NCBI RefSeq assembly: GCF_963678635.1 | Contig: NC_087064.1 | Coordinates: 42,005,165 to 42,069,164 of the forward strand | Length of the DNA: 64,000 nucleotides | From: Symsagittifera roscoffensis | Lineage: Eukaryota; Xenacoelomorpha; Acoela; Convolutidae | Direction: 5' to 3' | In this document: positions 1-13,530 of the stretch, piece by piece | How positions within the stretch are numbered: the stretch's first letter is position 1 | Layout: each line of letters starts with the position of its first letter | The notes under the pieces: generated by a model | What the model was told of the DNA's origin: nothing | Database searches by the model: none | Seen by the model: only the letters and a program-made list of their open reading frames with translations | Translations under genes and position numbers: made by a program

Positions 1-1083
1 TTTTGACAAGTCCGCGACTAAATTTTTGACCATGCGCCGACTAATTTTTTGACCATCCCGCGACTAATTGTTTGTTACCGCCGCCACTAATGTTTCGACC
101 ATAACTACTAATTTTTCCACCATGCCGCGACTAATTTTGCGACCATGCCGCGACTATTTTTTCGACCATCCTGTGACTAATTTTTCAATCATGCCGCGAC
201 TAATTTTTCGACTGCTGCGACAAAATTTTCGACCAAGCCCTGACTGCTTTTTCGACCGCCGCGACTACTTTTTTGGCCATACCGCGACTATAATTTGAAC
301 CACGTAAACCAATTTTTTGACCATGTTGCGACTATTTATTCAAACATGCCGCGACTTACTTTTGGACAACGTCGCGTGTAATGTTTCGACCACCGCGACT
401 AATTTTTTGATCATGCCATGATCAATATTTCGACAACGTCGCGTCTAATGTTTCGACCACCGCGACTAGTTTTTCGAACATGCTGCGACTAGTTTTTTGA
501 TCACCGCGACTAACTTTCCGATCATGCCGCGATTAACTTTTTGACCATGCCGCAACTAATTTTTTGACTGCTGCGACTAAATTTTTGACCAAGCTGCGAC
601 TGTTTTGTCGAACGCCGCGACTAATTTTTTGACAAGTCCGCGACTAAATTTTTGACCATGCGCCGACTAATTTTTTGACCATCCCGCGACTAATTGTTTG
701 TTACCGCCGCTACTAATGTTTCGACCATAACTACTAATTTTTCCACCAGGCCGCGACTAATTTTGCGACCATGCCGCGACTAATTTTTCGACCATCCTGT
801 GACTAATTTTTTGATCATGCCGCGACTAATTTTTCGACTGCTGCGACAAAATTTTTGACCAAGCCGCGACTGCTTTTTCGACCGCCGCGACTACTTTTTT
901 TACCATACCGCGACTATATTTTGAACCATCTAAACTAATTTTTTGACCATGTTGCGACTATTCATTCAAACATGCCGCGACTTACTTTTGGACAACGTCG
1001 CGTGTAATTTTCGACCACGGCGACTAATTTTTTGATCATGCCTTGATCAATATTTCGACAACGTCGCGTCTAATGTTTCGACC
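1..1083. repeat. Satellite block A, 626 bp higher-order unit
   Basis: The sequence from base 1 recurs from base 627, giving a period of 626 bp. The second copy follows the first closely to about 1,083, where it switches to a different monomer order. Bases 1-626 are one full unit and 627-1,083 a truncated one. Confidence 0.85.
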
Positions 1084-1107
1084 ATAACTACTAATTTTTC
1101 CACCATG

Positions 1108-3140
1108 CGGCGACTAATTTTGCGACCATGCCGCGACTAATTTTTTGACCATCCTGCGACTAATTTTTTGACCATGCCGCAACTAATTTTTTGACTGCTG
1201 CGACTAAATTTTTGACCAAGCTGCGACTGTTTTGTCGAACGCCGTGATTTACTTTTCGACAACGTCGCGTGTAATCTTTCGACCAGCGCTACTAATTTTT
1301 CGATCATGCGGCGACTAAGTTTTTGAACGAAGCAAAATTTTTTGACAACTGCGACACATTTTTTTACCAAGCCGCAAATAATTTTTCGACCACCGCGACT
1401 AAATTTTTGACCATGCTAGGGTTAATTTTTCGACAACGTCATGTCTAATGTTTCGACCCCGCGACATAATTTTTGACCATGCCATGGTTGATTTTCCGAC
1501 AACGTCGCGTCTAATGTTCCGACCACCGCGACTAAATTTTCTACCATGCTGCGACTAATTTTTCGACCACCCGATTAAACGTTCGACCATGCCATGACTA
1601 GTTTTTCGACTACCGCGACTAATGTTTCGACCACAGATTTAAATTTTCGACCATACCGCGATGAAAAGTTTGTTACCGCCGCGATTAATTTTTTGACCAT
1701 GCCGCCGACTAAAAGTTTGTTACCGCCCCAACTAAATTTTCGACCGTCACGACTCATTTTTAGATCATTCCTCGACTAAATTTTCAACAGAGGCGACAAA
1801 ATTTTTGACCGCGCCGCGACTCAATTTTCGACAACCGCAACTAAATTTTTGACCATGCCGCAATTATTTTTTAGTTAAAACCGCGACTAATTATCGACCG
1901 CCTTGACTAAATTCTCGACATCCTGCGACTAATTGCTTGTTACCGCCGCGACTAATTTTTTGACCATGCCATGACTAATTTTTTGAACGCCGCGACCAAT
2001 CTTTCAACCACCACTAATAATTTTTTGACCATGCCGCGACTAACTTTGCGACCATGCCACGACTAATTTTTTGACCATGCCGCAACTAATTTTTCGACTG
2101 CTGCGACTAAATTTTTGACCAAGCCGCGACTAATTTTGCGACCATGCCGCGACTAATTTTTTGACCATCCTGCGACTAATTTTTTGACCATGCCGCAACT
2201 AATTTTTTGACTGCTGCGACTAAATTTTTGACCAAACTGCGACTGTTTTGTCGAACGCCGCGATTAACTTTTCGACAACGTCGCGTGTAATCTTTCGACC
2301 AGCGCTACTAATTTTTCGATCATGCGGCGACTAAGTTTTTGAACGAAGCAAAATTTTTTGACAACTGCGACACATTTTTTTACCAAGCCGCAAATAATTT
2401 TTCGACCACCGCGACTAAATTTTTGACCATGCTAGGCTTAATTTTTCGACAACGTCATGTCTAATGTTTCGACCCCGCGACATAATTTTTGACCATGCCA
2501 TGGTTGATTTTCCGACAACGTCGCGTATAATGTTCCGAACACCGCGACTAAATTTTCTACCATGCTGCGACTAATTTTTCGACCACCCGATTAAACGTTC
2601 GACCATGCCATGACTAGTTTTTCGACTACCGCGACTAATGTTTCGACCACAGATTTAAATTTTCGACCATGCCGCGATGAAAAGTTTGTTACCGCCGCGA
2701 TTAATTTTTCGACCATGCCGCCGACTAAAAGTTTGTTACCGCCCCAACTAAATTTTCGACCGTCACGACTCATTTTTAGATCATTCCCCGACTAAATTTT
2801 CAACCGAGGTGACAAAATTTTTGACCGCGCCGCGACTCAATTTTCGACAACCGCAACTAAATTTTTGACCATGCCGCAATTACTTTTTAGTTAAAACCGC
2901 GACTAATTATCGACCGCCTTGACTAAATTCTCGACATCCCGCGACTAATTGCTTGTTACCGCCGCGACTAATTTTTTGACCATGCCATGACTAATTTTTT
3001 GAACGCCGCGACCAATCTTTCAACCACCACTACTAATTTTTTTGACCATGCCGCGACTAAGTTTGCGACCATGCCACGACTAATTTTTTGACCATGCCGC
3101 AACTAATTTTTCGACTGCTGCGACTAAATTTTTGACCAAG
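1108..3140. repeat. Satellite block B, two 1,016 bp higher-order units
   Basis: Bases 1,108-2,123 recur at 2,124-3,140 with a period of 1,016 bp and only scattered substitutions. The unit has diagnostic variants such as monomers reading GTTTGTTACCGCC and a TAGTTAAAACCGCGAC joint. Confidence 0.87.
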
Positions 3141-6100
3141 CCCCGACTATTTTTTTGACCGCCGCGACTTTTTTTTTGACAATGCCGCGACTAATTTTTC
3201 AACCGCCGCAACTAATTTTTGATCATGTTATTATGATTTTTTGCAAATATACCTCCACTAACTTTTCGACAACGTTGCGTCTACTGTTTCGACCGCCACG
3301 AATTGTTTTTCGATCATGCCACGACTAATTTCTTGAACGAAGCAAATAAGTCTTTGAGCTTGCGCAACTTATTTTTTGACCATCGCGATTAAATTTTCGA
3401 CCACTGCGACTAAAGTGTCGACTACTGCGACTGATTTTTCGACCAGGAGGCGTATAGTTTTTCAACGAAGCAACTAATTTTTTGACCGTGTCGCATCTAT
3501 TTTTTCGACCAGCACGACGAAATTTTCGACCGCCGCAACCACTTTTCTGGCCATGCCGCGACTAATTTTTCAACCGCCGCAACTAATTTTTGATCATGTT
3601 ATTATGATTTTTTGCAAATATACCTCCACTAACTTTTCAACAACGTTGCGTCTACTGTTTCGACCGCCTAGACTACTTTTTTGACCAAGTTGCGACTATT
3701 TTTTCAAAAATGACGCGACTAACTTTTCAACCACGTCGAGTGTAATGTTTCGACCACCGCGCTAATTTTTCGATCGTGCCGCGACTTAGTTTTTGAACGA
3801 AGCACCTAATTTTTGGACCAAGCCGAAAGTAATTTTTCGACTACCGCGACTAAATTTTTGACCATGCCCTGACTAATTTTTGACCATGCCCTGACTAATT
3901 TTCTGACAGTGCCGAGACTAATTTTTCAACCTCCTAGACAATTTTTCGAATCTGTTGCGATTCTTTTTTCAAAATTGCCGCGACTGATTTTTCGAAAACG
4001 TCGCGTGTAATGTTTCGACGACCGCGACTCTAATTTTTTGATCATGCCGCGACTAAGTTTTGAACGAAGCAACTACTTCTTTGACCAAGACGCAAGTAAT
4101 TTTTCGACCACCGCGACTATATTTTTGTCCATGCCATGATTAATTTTTGACAACTTCTTGTCTTATTTTTCGAGCACCGCGATTAGTTTTTTGACCAGGC
4201 TGCGACTAATTTTTCGACCATCCGACAAATGTTTCGACCACTGCGACTAATTGACTAATTTTCTGACCGTGCCGTGACTAGTTTTTTAACAGCTGCGACT
4301 AAATTTTTCACCAGGCCGCGACTGTTTTTTCGACCGCGGCGACTACTTTTTTGACAATGATGCGACTAATTTTTTGACCATTCAGCGACTAATTTTCGAC
4401 CATCCCGCGACTTACTGTTTGCCACCGCCGCTACTACTGTTTCGACCACCACTACTATTTTTTCCACCATGCCGCGACTAATTTTTTGACCAAACCGCAA
4501 CAAATTTTTCGACTGCTGCGACTTATTTTTCGATCAAGCCGCGACTAACTTCTTGAACGAAGCAATTATTTTTTTGACCGTACCGCAACTTTTCAACTAT
4601 TCTGCGACTAATTTTCGACCATCGCGGCTAATGTTTCGACCACTGCGACTTATTTTCTGACAGTGCCGCGACTAGTTTTTCAACCTCCTAGACAATTTTT
4701 CGAATCTGTTGCGATTATTTTTTCAAAATTGCCGCGACTGATTTTTCGAAAACGTCGCGTGTAATGTTTCGACGACCGCGACTCTAACTTTTTGATCATG
4801 CCGCGACTAAGTTTTGAACGAAGCAACAAACTTTTTGACCTCACCGCATTTAATTTTTCGTCCACCACGACGTTATTTTCGACACCGCAACTTTTTACTG
4901 ACCATGCCGCGGCTAGTTTTTCAACCGCCTAGACTAATTTTTCGACCATATTGCTATTAATTTTTCCATCATGCCGCGACTAAGCTTTTGAACGAAGCAA
5001 CTACTTCTTTGACCAAGCCGCAAGTAGTTTTTCGACCACTGCAACATTTTACTGACCATGCCGCGGCTAGTTTTTCAACTGCCTAGACTAATTTTTCGAC
5101 CATGTTGCGACTACTTTTTCCATCATGCCGCGACTAAGTTTTTGAACGAAGCAACTACTTCTTTGACCAAGACGCAAGTAATTTTTCGACCACCGCGACT
5201 ATATTTTTGTCCATGCCATGATTAATTTTTGACAACTTCTTGTCTTATTTTTCGAGCACCGCGATTAGTTTTTCGACCTGGCTGCGACTAATTTTTCGAC
5301 CATCCGGCAAATGTTTCGACCACTGCGACTAATTTTCTGACCGTGCCGAGACTAGTTTTTTAACCGCTGCGACTAAATTTTTGACCAGGCCGCGACTGTT
5401 TTTTCGACCGCGGCGACTACTTTTTTGACAATGATGCGACTAATTTTTTGACCATGCAACGACTAATTTTCGACCATCCCGCGACTTACTGTTTGCCACC
5501 GCCGCTACTACTGTTTCGACCACCACTACTATTTTTTCCACCAGGCCGCGACTAATTTTTTGACCAAACCGCAACAAATTTTTCGACTGCTGCGACTTAT
5601 TTTTCGATCAAGCCGCGACTAACTTCTTGAACGAAGCAATTATTTTTTTGACCGTACCGCAACTTTTCAACTATTCTGCGACTAATTTTCGACCATCGCG
5701 GCTAATGTTTCGACCACTGCGACTAATTTTCTGACAGTGCCGCGACTAGTTTTTCAACCTCCTAGACAATTTTTCGAATCTGTTGCGATTATTTTTTCAA
5801 AATTGCCGCGACTGATTTTTCGAAAACGTCGCGTGTAATGTTTCGACGACCGCGACTCTAATTTTTTGATCATGCCGCGACTAAGTTTTGAACGAAGCAA
5901 CTACTTCTTTGACCAAGACGCAAGTATTTTTTCGACCACCGCGACTATATTTTTGTCCATGCCATGATTAATTTTTGACAACTTCTTGTCTTATTTTTCG
6001 AGCACCGCGATTAGTTTTTTGACCGGGCTGCGACTAATTTTTCGACCATCCGACAAATGTTTCGACCACTGCGACTAATTTTTTGACCGTGCCGTGACTG

Positions 6101-9100
6101 ACTAGTTTTTTAACCGCTGCGACTAAAATTTTGACCAGGCCGCGACTGTTTTTTCGACCGCGGCGACTATTTTTTGACAATGATGCGACTAATTTTTTGA
6201 CCATTCAGCGACTAATTTTCGACCATCCCGCGACTTACTGTTTGCCACCACCGCTACTACTGTTTCGACCATCACTACTATTTTTTCCACCATGCCGCGA
6301 CTAATTTTTTGACCAAACCGCAACAAATTTTTCGACTGCTGCGACTTATTTTTCGATCAAGCCGCGACTAACTTCTTGAACGAAATAATTATTTTTTTGA
6401 CCGTACCGCATTTTTTCAACTATTCTGCGACTAATTTTCGACCATCGCGGCTAATGTTTCGACCACTGCGACTAATTTTTTGACAGTGCCGCGACTAGTT
6501 TTTCAACCTCCTAGACAATTTTTCGAATCTGTTGCGATTATTTTTTCAAAATTGCCGCGACTGATTTTTCGAAAACGTCGCGTGTAATGTTTCGACAACC
6601 GCGACTCTAATTTTTTGATCATGCCGCGACTAAGTTTTGAACGAAGCAACAAACTTTTTGACCTCACCGCATTTAATTTTTCGTCCACCACGACGTTATT
6701 TTCGACACCGCAACTTTTTACTGGCCATGCCGCGGCTAGTTTTTCAACCGCCTAGACTAATTTTTCGACCATGTTGCGATTACTTTTTCCATCATGCCGC
6801 GACTAAGCTTTTGAACGAAGCAACTACTTCTTTGACCAAGCCGCAAGTAGTTTTTCGACCACCGCGACTATATTTTTGACCATGCCATGATTAATTTTTT
6901 GACAACTTCTGGTCTTTTTTTTTCGAGCACCGCGATTAGTTTTTCGACCAGGCTGCGACTAATTTTTCGACCATCCGACAAATGTTTCGACCACTGCAAC
7001 TATTTTTCTGACCGTGCCGCGACTAGTTTTTTAACCGGTGCGACTAAATTTTTGACCAGGCCGCGACTGTTTTTTCGACCACCGCGACTACTTTTTTGAC
7101 AATGACGCGACTAATTTTTTGAACATGCAGCGACTAATGTTCGACCATCCCGCGACTTACTGTTTGCCACCACCGCTACTACTGTTTCGACCACCACTAC
7201 TATTTTTTCCACCATGCCGCGACTAATTTTTTGACCAAACCGCAACAAATTTTTCGACTGCTGCGACTTATTTTTCGATCAAGCCGCGACTAACTTCTTG
7301 AACGAAGCAATTATTTTTTTGACCGTACCGCAACTTTTCAACTATTCTGCGACTAATTTTCGACCATCGCGGCTAATGTTTCGACCACTGCGACTAATTT
7401 TCTGACAGTGCCGCGACTAGTTTTTCAACCTAGACAATTTTTCGAATCTGTTGCGATTATTTTTTCAAAATTGCCGCGACTGATTTTTCGAAAACGTCGC
7501 GTGTAATGTTTCGACCACCGCGACTCTAATTTTTTGATCATGCCGCGACTAAGTTTTGAACGAAGCAACAAACTTTTTGACCTCACCGCATTTAATTTTT
7601 CGTCCACCACGACGTTATTTTTGACACCGCAACTTTTTACTGGCCATGCCGCGGCTAGTTTTTCAACCGCCTAGACTAATTTTTCGACCATATTGCGATT
7701 ACTTTTTCCATCATGCCGCGACTAAGCTTTTGAACGAAGCAACTACTTCTTTGACCAAGCCGCAAGTAGTTTTTCGACCACCGCGACTATATTTTTGACC
7801 ATGCCATGATTAATTTTTTGACAACTTCTGGTCTTTTTTTTTCGAGCACCGCGATTAGTTTTTCGACCAGGCTGCGACTAATTTTTCGACCATCCGACAA
7901 ATGTTTCGACCACTGCAACTATTTTTCTGACCGTGCCGCGACTAGTTTTTTAACCGGTGCGACTAAATTTTTGACCAGGCCGCGACTGTTTTTTCGACCA
8001 CCGCGACTACTTTTTTGACAATGACGCGACTAATTTTTTGAACATGCAGCGACTAATGTTCGACCATCCCGCGACTTACTGTTTGCCACCACCGCTACTA
8101 CTGTTTCGACCACCACTACTATTTTTTCCACCATGCCGCGACTAATTTTTTGACCAAACCGCAACAAATTTTTCGACTGCTGCGACTTATTTTTCGATCA
8201 AGCCGCGACTAACTTCTTGAACGAAGCAATTATTTTTTTGACCGTACCGCAACTTTTCAACTATTCTGCGACTAATTTTCGACCATCGCGGCTAATGTTT
8301 CGACCACTGCGACTAATTTTCTGACAGTGCCGCGACTAGTTTTTCAACCTCCTAGACAATTTTTCGAATCTGTTGCGATTATTTTTTCAAAATTGCCGCG
8401 ACTGATTTTTCGAAAGCGTCGCGTGTAATGTTTCGACCACCGCGACTCTAATTTTTTGATCATGCAGCGACTAAGTTTTGAACGAAGCAACAAACTTTTT
8501 GACCTCACCGCATTTAATTTTTCGTCCACCACGACGTTATTTTCGACACCGCAACTTTTTACTGGCCATGCCGCGGCTAGTTTTTCAACCGCCTAGACTA
8601 ATTTTTCGATCATATTGCGATTAATTTTTCCATCATGCAGCGACTAAGCTTTTGAACGAAGCAACTACTTCTTTGACCAAGCCGCAAGTAGTTTTTCGAC
8701 CACCGCGACTATATTTTTGACCATACCATGATTAATTTTTTGACAACTTCTGGTCTTTTTTTTTCGAGCACCGCGATTAGTTTTTCGACCAGGCTGCGAC
8801 TAATTTTTCGACCATCCGACAAATGTTTGGACCACTGCAACTAATTTTCTGACCGTGCCGCGACTAGTTTTTTAACCGGTGCGACTAAATTTTTGACCAG
8901 GCCGCGACTGTTTTTTCGACCACCGCGACTACTTTTTTGACAATGACGCGACTAATTTTTTGAACATGCAGCGACTAATGTTCGACCATCCCGCAACTTA
9001 CTGTTTGTTACCGCGGTGACTAATGTTTCGACCACCACTACTAATTTTTCCACCATGCCGCGACTAGTTTTTCGACCAAACAGCAACTAATTTTTTGACT

Positions 9101-12100
9101 GCTGCGACTTATTTTTTGACCAAGCCGCGACTAATTTTTCGACCGCTGCGGCTGCTTTTTGACAATGCCGCCAATAATTTTTCGACCGCCGCGACTAAAT
9201 TTCTGACCATGTTTTGACTATTTTTTGCATACATGCCGCCACTAATTTTTCGACAACGTTGCGTCGAAGGTTTCGACCAACGCGACTTATTTTTCGATCA
9301 AGCCGCGACTAACTTCTTGAACGAAGCAATTATTTTTTTGACCGTACCGCAACTTTTCAACTATTCTGCGACTAATTTTCGACCATCGCGGCTAATGTTT
9401 CGACCACTGCGACTTATTTTCTGACAGTGCCGCGACTAGTTTTTCAACCTCCTAGACAATTTTTCGAATCTGTTGCGATTATTTTTTCAAAATTGCCGCG
9501 ACTGATTTTTCGAAAACGTCGCGTGTAATGTTTCGACCACCTCGACTCTAATTTTTTGATCATGCAGCGACTAAGTTTTGAACGAAGCAACAAACTTTTT
9601 GACCTCACCGCATTTAATTTTTCGTCCACCACGACGTTATTTTCGACACCGCAACTTTTTACTGGCCATGCCGCGGCTAGTTTTTCAACCGCCTAGACTA
9701 ATTTTTCGACCATGTTGCGACTCTTTTTTCCATCATGCCGCGACTAAGCTTTTGAACGAAGCAACTACTTCTTTGACCAAGCCGCAAGTAATTTTTCGCC
9801 CACCGCGACTATAATTTTGACCATGCCATGATTAAATTTTTGACAACTTCTTGTCTTATTTTTCGAGCACCGCGATTAGTTTTTCGACCAGGCTGCGACT
9901 AATTTTTCGACCATCCGACAAATGTTTCGACCGCTGCGACTAATTTTCTGACCGTGCCGCGACTAGTTTTTTAACCGCTGCGACTAAATTTTTGACCAGG
10001 CCGCGACTGTTTTTTCAATCGCCGCGACTACTTTCTTGACAATGACGCGACTAATTTTTTGACCATGCAGCGACTATTTTTCGACCATCCCGCGACTTAC
10101 TGTTTATTACCGCCGTGACTAATGTTTCGACCACCACTACTATTGTTTCCACCAGGCCGCGACTAAATTTTCGACCAAACCGCAACTAATTTTTCGACTG
10201 CTGCGACTAATTTTTTGACCAATACGCGACTAATTTTTCGACCGCTGCGACTACTTTTTTGACAATGCCGACAATAATTTTTCGACCGCCGCGACTAAAT
10301 TTCGACCATGTTTTGACTATTTTTTGCGTACATGCCGCCACTAATTTTTCGAAAACGTCGCGTGAAATGTTTCGACGACCATGACTCTAATTTTTCGATC
10401 ATGCCGCGACTAAGTTTTTGAACGAAGCAACAAACTTTTCGACCTCACCGCATCTAATTTTTCGTCCACCACGACGTTATTTTTGACCACCGCAACTTTT
10501 TACTGACCTAGACTAATTTTTCGACCATGTTGCGACTCTTTTTTCCATCATGCCGCGACTAAGCTTTTGAACGAAGCAACTACTTCTTTGACAAAGCCGC
10601 AAGTAATTTTTCGACCACCGCGACAATAATTTTGACCATGCCATGATTAATTTTTTGACAACTTCTTGTCTTATTTTTCGAGCACCGCGATCAGTTTTTC
10701 GACCAGGCTGCGACTAATTTTTCGACCATCCGACAAATGTTTCGACCACTACGACTAATTTTCTGACCGTGCCGCGACTAGTTTTTTAACCGCTGCGACT
10801 AAATTTTTGACCAGGCCTCGATTGTTTTTTCGATCGCCGCAACTACTTTCTTGACAATGACGCGACTAATTTTTGACCATGCAGCGACTATTTTTCGACC
10901 ATCCCGCGACATACTGTTTGTTACCGCCGTGACTAATGTTTCGACCACCACTACTATTTTTCCACCAGGCCGCGACTAATTTTTCGACCAAACCGCAACT
11001 ATTTTTTCGACTGCTGCGACTAATTTTTTGACCAATACGCGACTAATTTTTCGACCGCTGCGACTACTTTTTTGACAATGCCGCCAATAATTTTTCGACC
11101 GCCGCGACTAAATTTCGACCATGTTTTGACTATTTTTTGCGTACATGCCGCCACTAATTTTTCGAAAACGTCGCGTGAAATGTTTCGACGACCGCGACAC
11201 TAATTTTTCGATCATACCGCGACTAAGTTTTTGATCGAAGCAACAAACTTTTCGACCTCACCGCATCTAATTTTTTGTCCACCACGACGTTATTTTTGAC
11301 CACCGCAACTTTTTACTGACCATGCCGCGGCTAGTTTTTCAACCGCCTAGACTAATTTTTTGACCATGTTGCGACTCTTTTTTCCATCATGCCGCGACTA
11401 AGCTTTTGAACGAAGCAACTACTTCTTTGACCAAGCGGCAAGTACTTTTTCGACCACCGCGACTATAATTTTGACCATGCCATGATTAATTTTTTGACAA
11501 CTTTTTGTCTTATTTTTCGAGCACCGCGATTAGTTTTTCGACCAGGCTGCGACTAATTTTTCGACCATCCGACAAATGTTTCGACCGCTGCGACTAATTT
11601 TCTGACCGTGCCGCGATCAAATTTTTAACCGCTGCGACTAAATTTTTGACCAGGCCGCGACTGTTTTTTCGACCGCCGCGACTACTTTTTTGACAATGAT
11701 GCGACTAGTTTTTTGACCATGCAGCGACTATTTTTCGACCATCCCGCGACTTACTGTTTGTTACCGCCGTGACTAATGTTTCGACCACCACTACTATTTT
11801 TTCCACCAGGCCGCGACTAATTTTTCGACCAAACCGCAACTAATTTTTCGACTGCTGCGACTAATTTTTTGATCAAGCCGCAACTAATTTTTCGACCGCT
11901 GCGACTACTTTTTTGACAATGCCGCCAATAATTTTTCGACCGCCGCGACTAAATTTCGACCATGTTTTGACTATTTTTTGCGTACATGCCGCCACTATTT
12001 TTTCGACAACGTTGCGTCGAAGGTTTCGACCACCAAGACTTATTTTTCGATCAAGCAGCGACTAACTTCTTGAACGAAGCAATTATTTTTTTGACCGTAC

Positions 12101-13530
12101 CGCAACTCTTCGACCGTTCTGCGACTAATTTTTCGACCATCGCGGCTAATGTTTCGACCACTGCGACTAATTTTCTGACCGTGCCGCGACTAGTTTTTCA
12201 ACCGCCTAGACAATTTTTCGAATCTGTTGCGATTGTTTTTTCAAAATTGCCGCGAATAATTTTTCGAAAACGTCGCGTGAAATGTTTCGACGACCGCGAC
12301 ACTAATTTTTCGATCATACCGCGACTAAGTTTTTGAACGAAGCAACAAACTTTTCGACCTCACCGCATCTAATTTTTTGTCCACCACGACGTTATTTTTG
12401 ACCACCGCAACTTTTTACTGACCATGCAGCGGCTAGTTTTTCAACCGCCTAGACTAATTTTTCGACCATGTTGCGACTTTTTTTCCATCATGCCGCGACT
12501 AAGCTTTTGAACGAAGCAACTACTTCTTTGACCAAGCCGCAAGTACTTTTTCGACCACCGCGACTATAATTTTGACCATGCCATGATTAATTTTTTGACA
12601 ACTTTTTGTCTTATTTTTCGAGCACCGCGATTAGATTTTCGACCAGGCTGCGACTAATTTTTCGACCATCCGACAAAGGTTTCGACCGCTGCGACTAATT
12701 TTCTGACCGTGCCGCGATCAAATTTTTAACCGCTGCGACTAAATTTTTGACCAGGCCGCGACTGTTTTTTCGACCGCCGCGACTACTTTTTTGACAATGA
12801 CGCGACTAGTTTTTTGACCATGCAGCGACTATTTTTCGACCATCCCGCGACTTACTGTTTGTTACCGCCGTGACTAATGTTTCGACCACCACTACTATTT
12901 TTTCCACCAGGCCGCGACTAATTTTTCGACCAAACCGCAACTAATTTTTCGACTGCTGCGACTAATTTTTTGACCAAGCCGCAACTAATTTTTCGACCGC
13001 TGCGACTACTTTTTTGACAATGCCGCCAATAATTTTTCGACCGCCGCGACTAAATTTGGACCATGTTTTGACTATTTTTTGCGTACATGCCGCCACTATT
13101 TTTTCGACAACGTTGCGTCGAAGGTTTCGACCACCACGACTTATTTTTCGATCAAGCAGCGACTAACTTCTTGAACGAAGCAATTATTTTTTTGACCGTA
13201 CCGCAACTTTTCGACCGTTCTGCGACTAATTTTTCGACCATCGCGGCTAATGTTTCGACCACTGCGACTAATTTTCTGACCGTGCCGCGACTAGTTTTTC
13301 AACCGCCTAGACAATTTTTCGAATGTGTTGCGATTGTTTTTTTTTCAAAATTGCCGCGAATAATTTTTCGAAAACGTCGCGTGAAATGTTTCGACGACCG
13401 CGACACTAATTTTTCGATCATACCGCGACTAAGTTTTTGAACGAAGCAACAAACTTTTCGACCTCACCGCATCTAATTTTTTGTCCACCACGACGTTATT
13501 TTTGACCACCGCAACTTTTTACTGACCATG
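3141..13530. repeat. Satellite block C, 0.75-1.1 kb higher-order units
   Basis: An anchor segment (CCTAGACAATTTTTCGAATC) recurs near 4,686, 5,760, 6,509, 7,431, 8,348 and 9,450, giving spacings of about 1,074, 749, 922, 919 and 1,102 bp. The 919 bp unit is repeated almost exactly at 6,887-7,805 and 7,806-8,724. From about 9,230 a longer variant appears that includes a TTTTTTGCATACATGCC segment. Two such units, starting near 11,977 and 13,078, are 1,101 bp apart. Spacing differences correspond to whole-monomer deletions or insertions, as expected from unequal exchange. Confidence 0.85.
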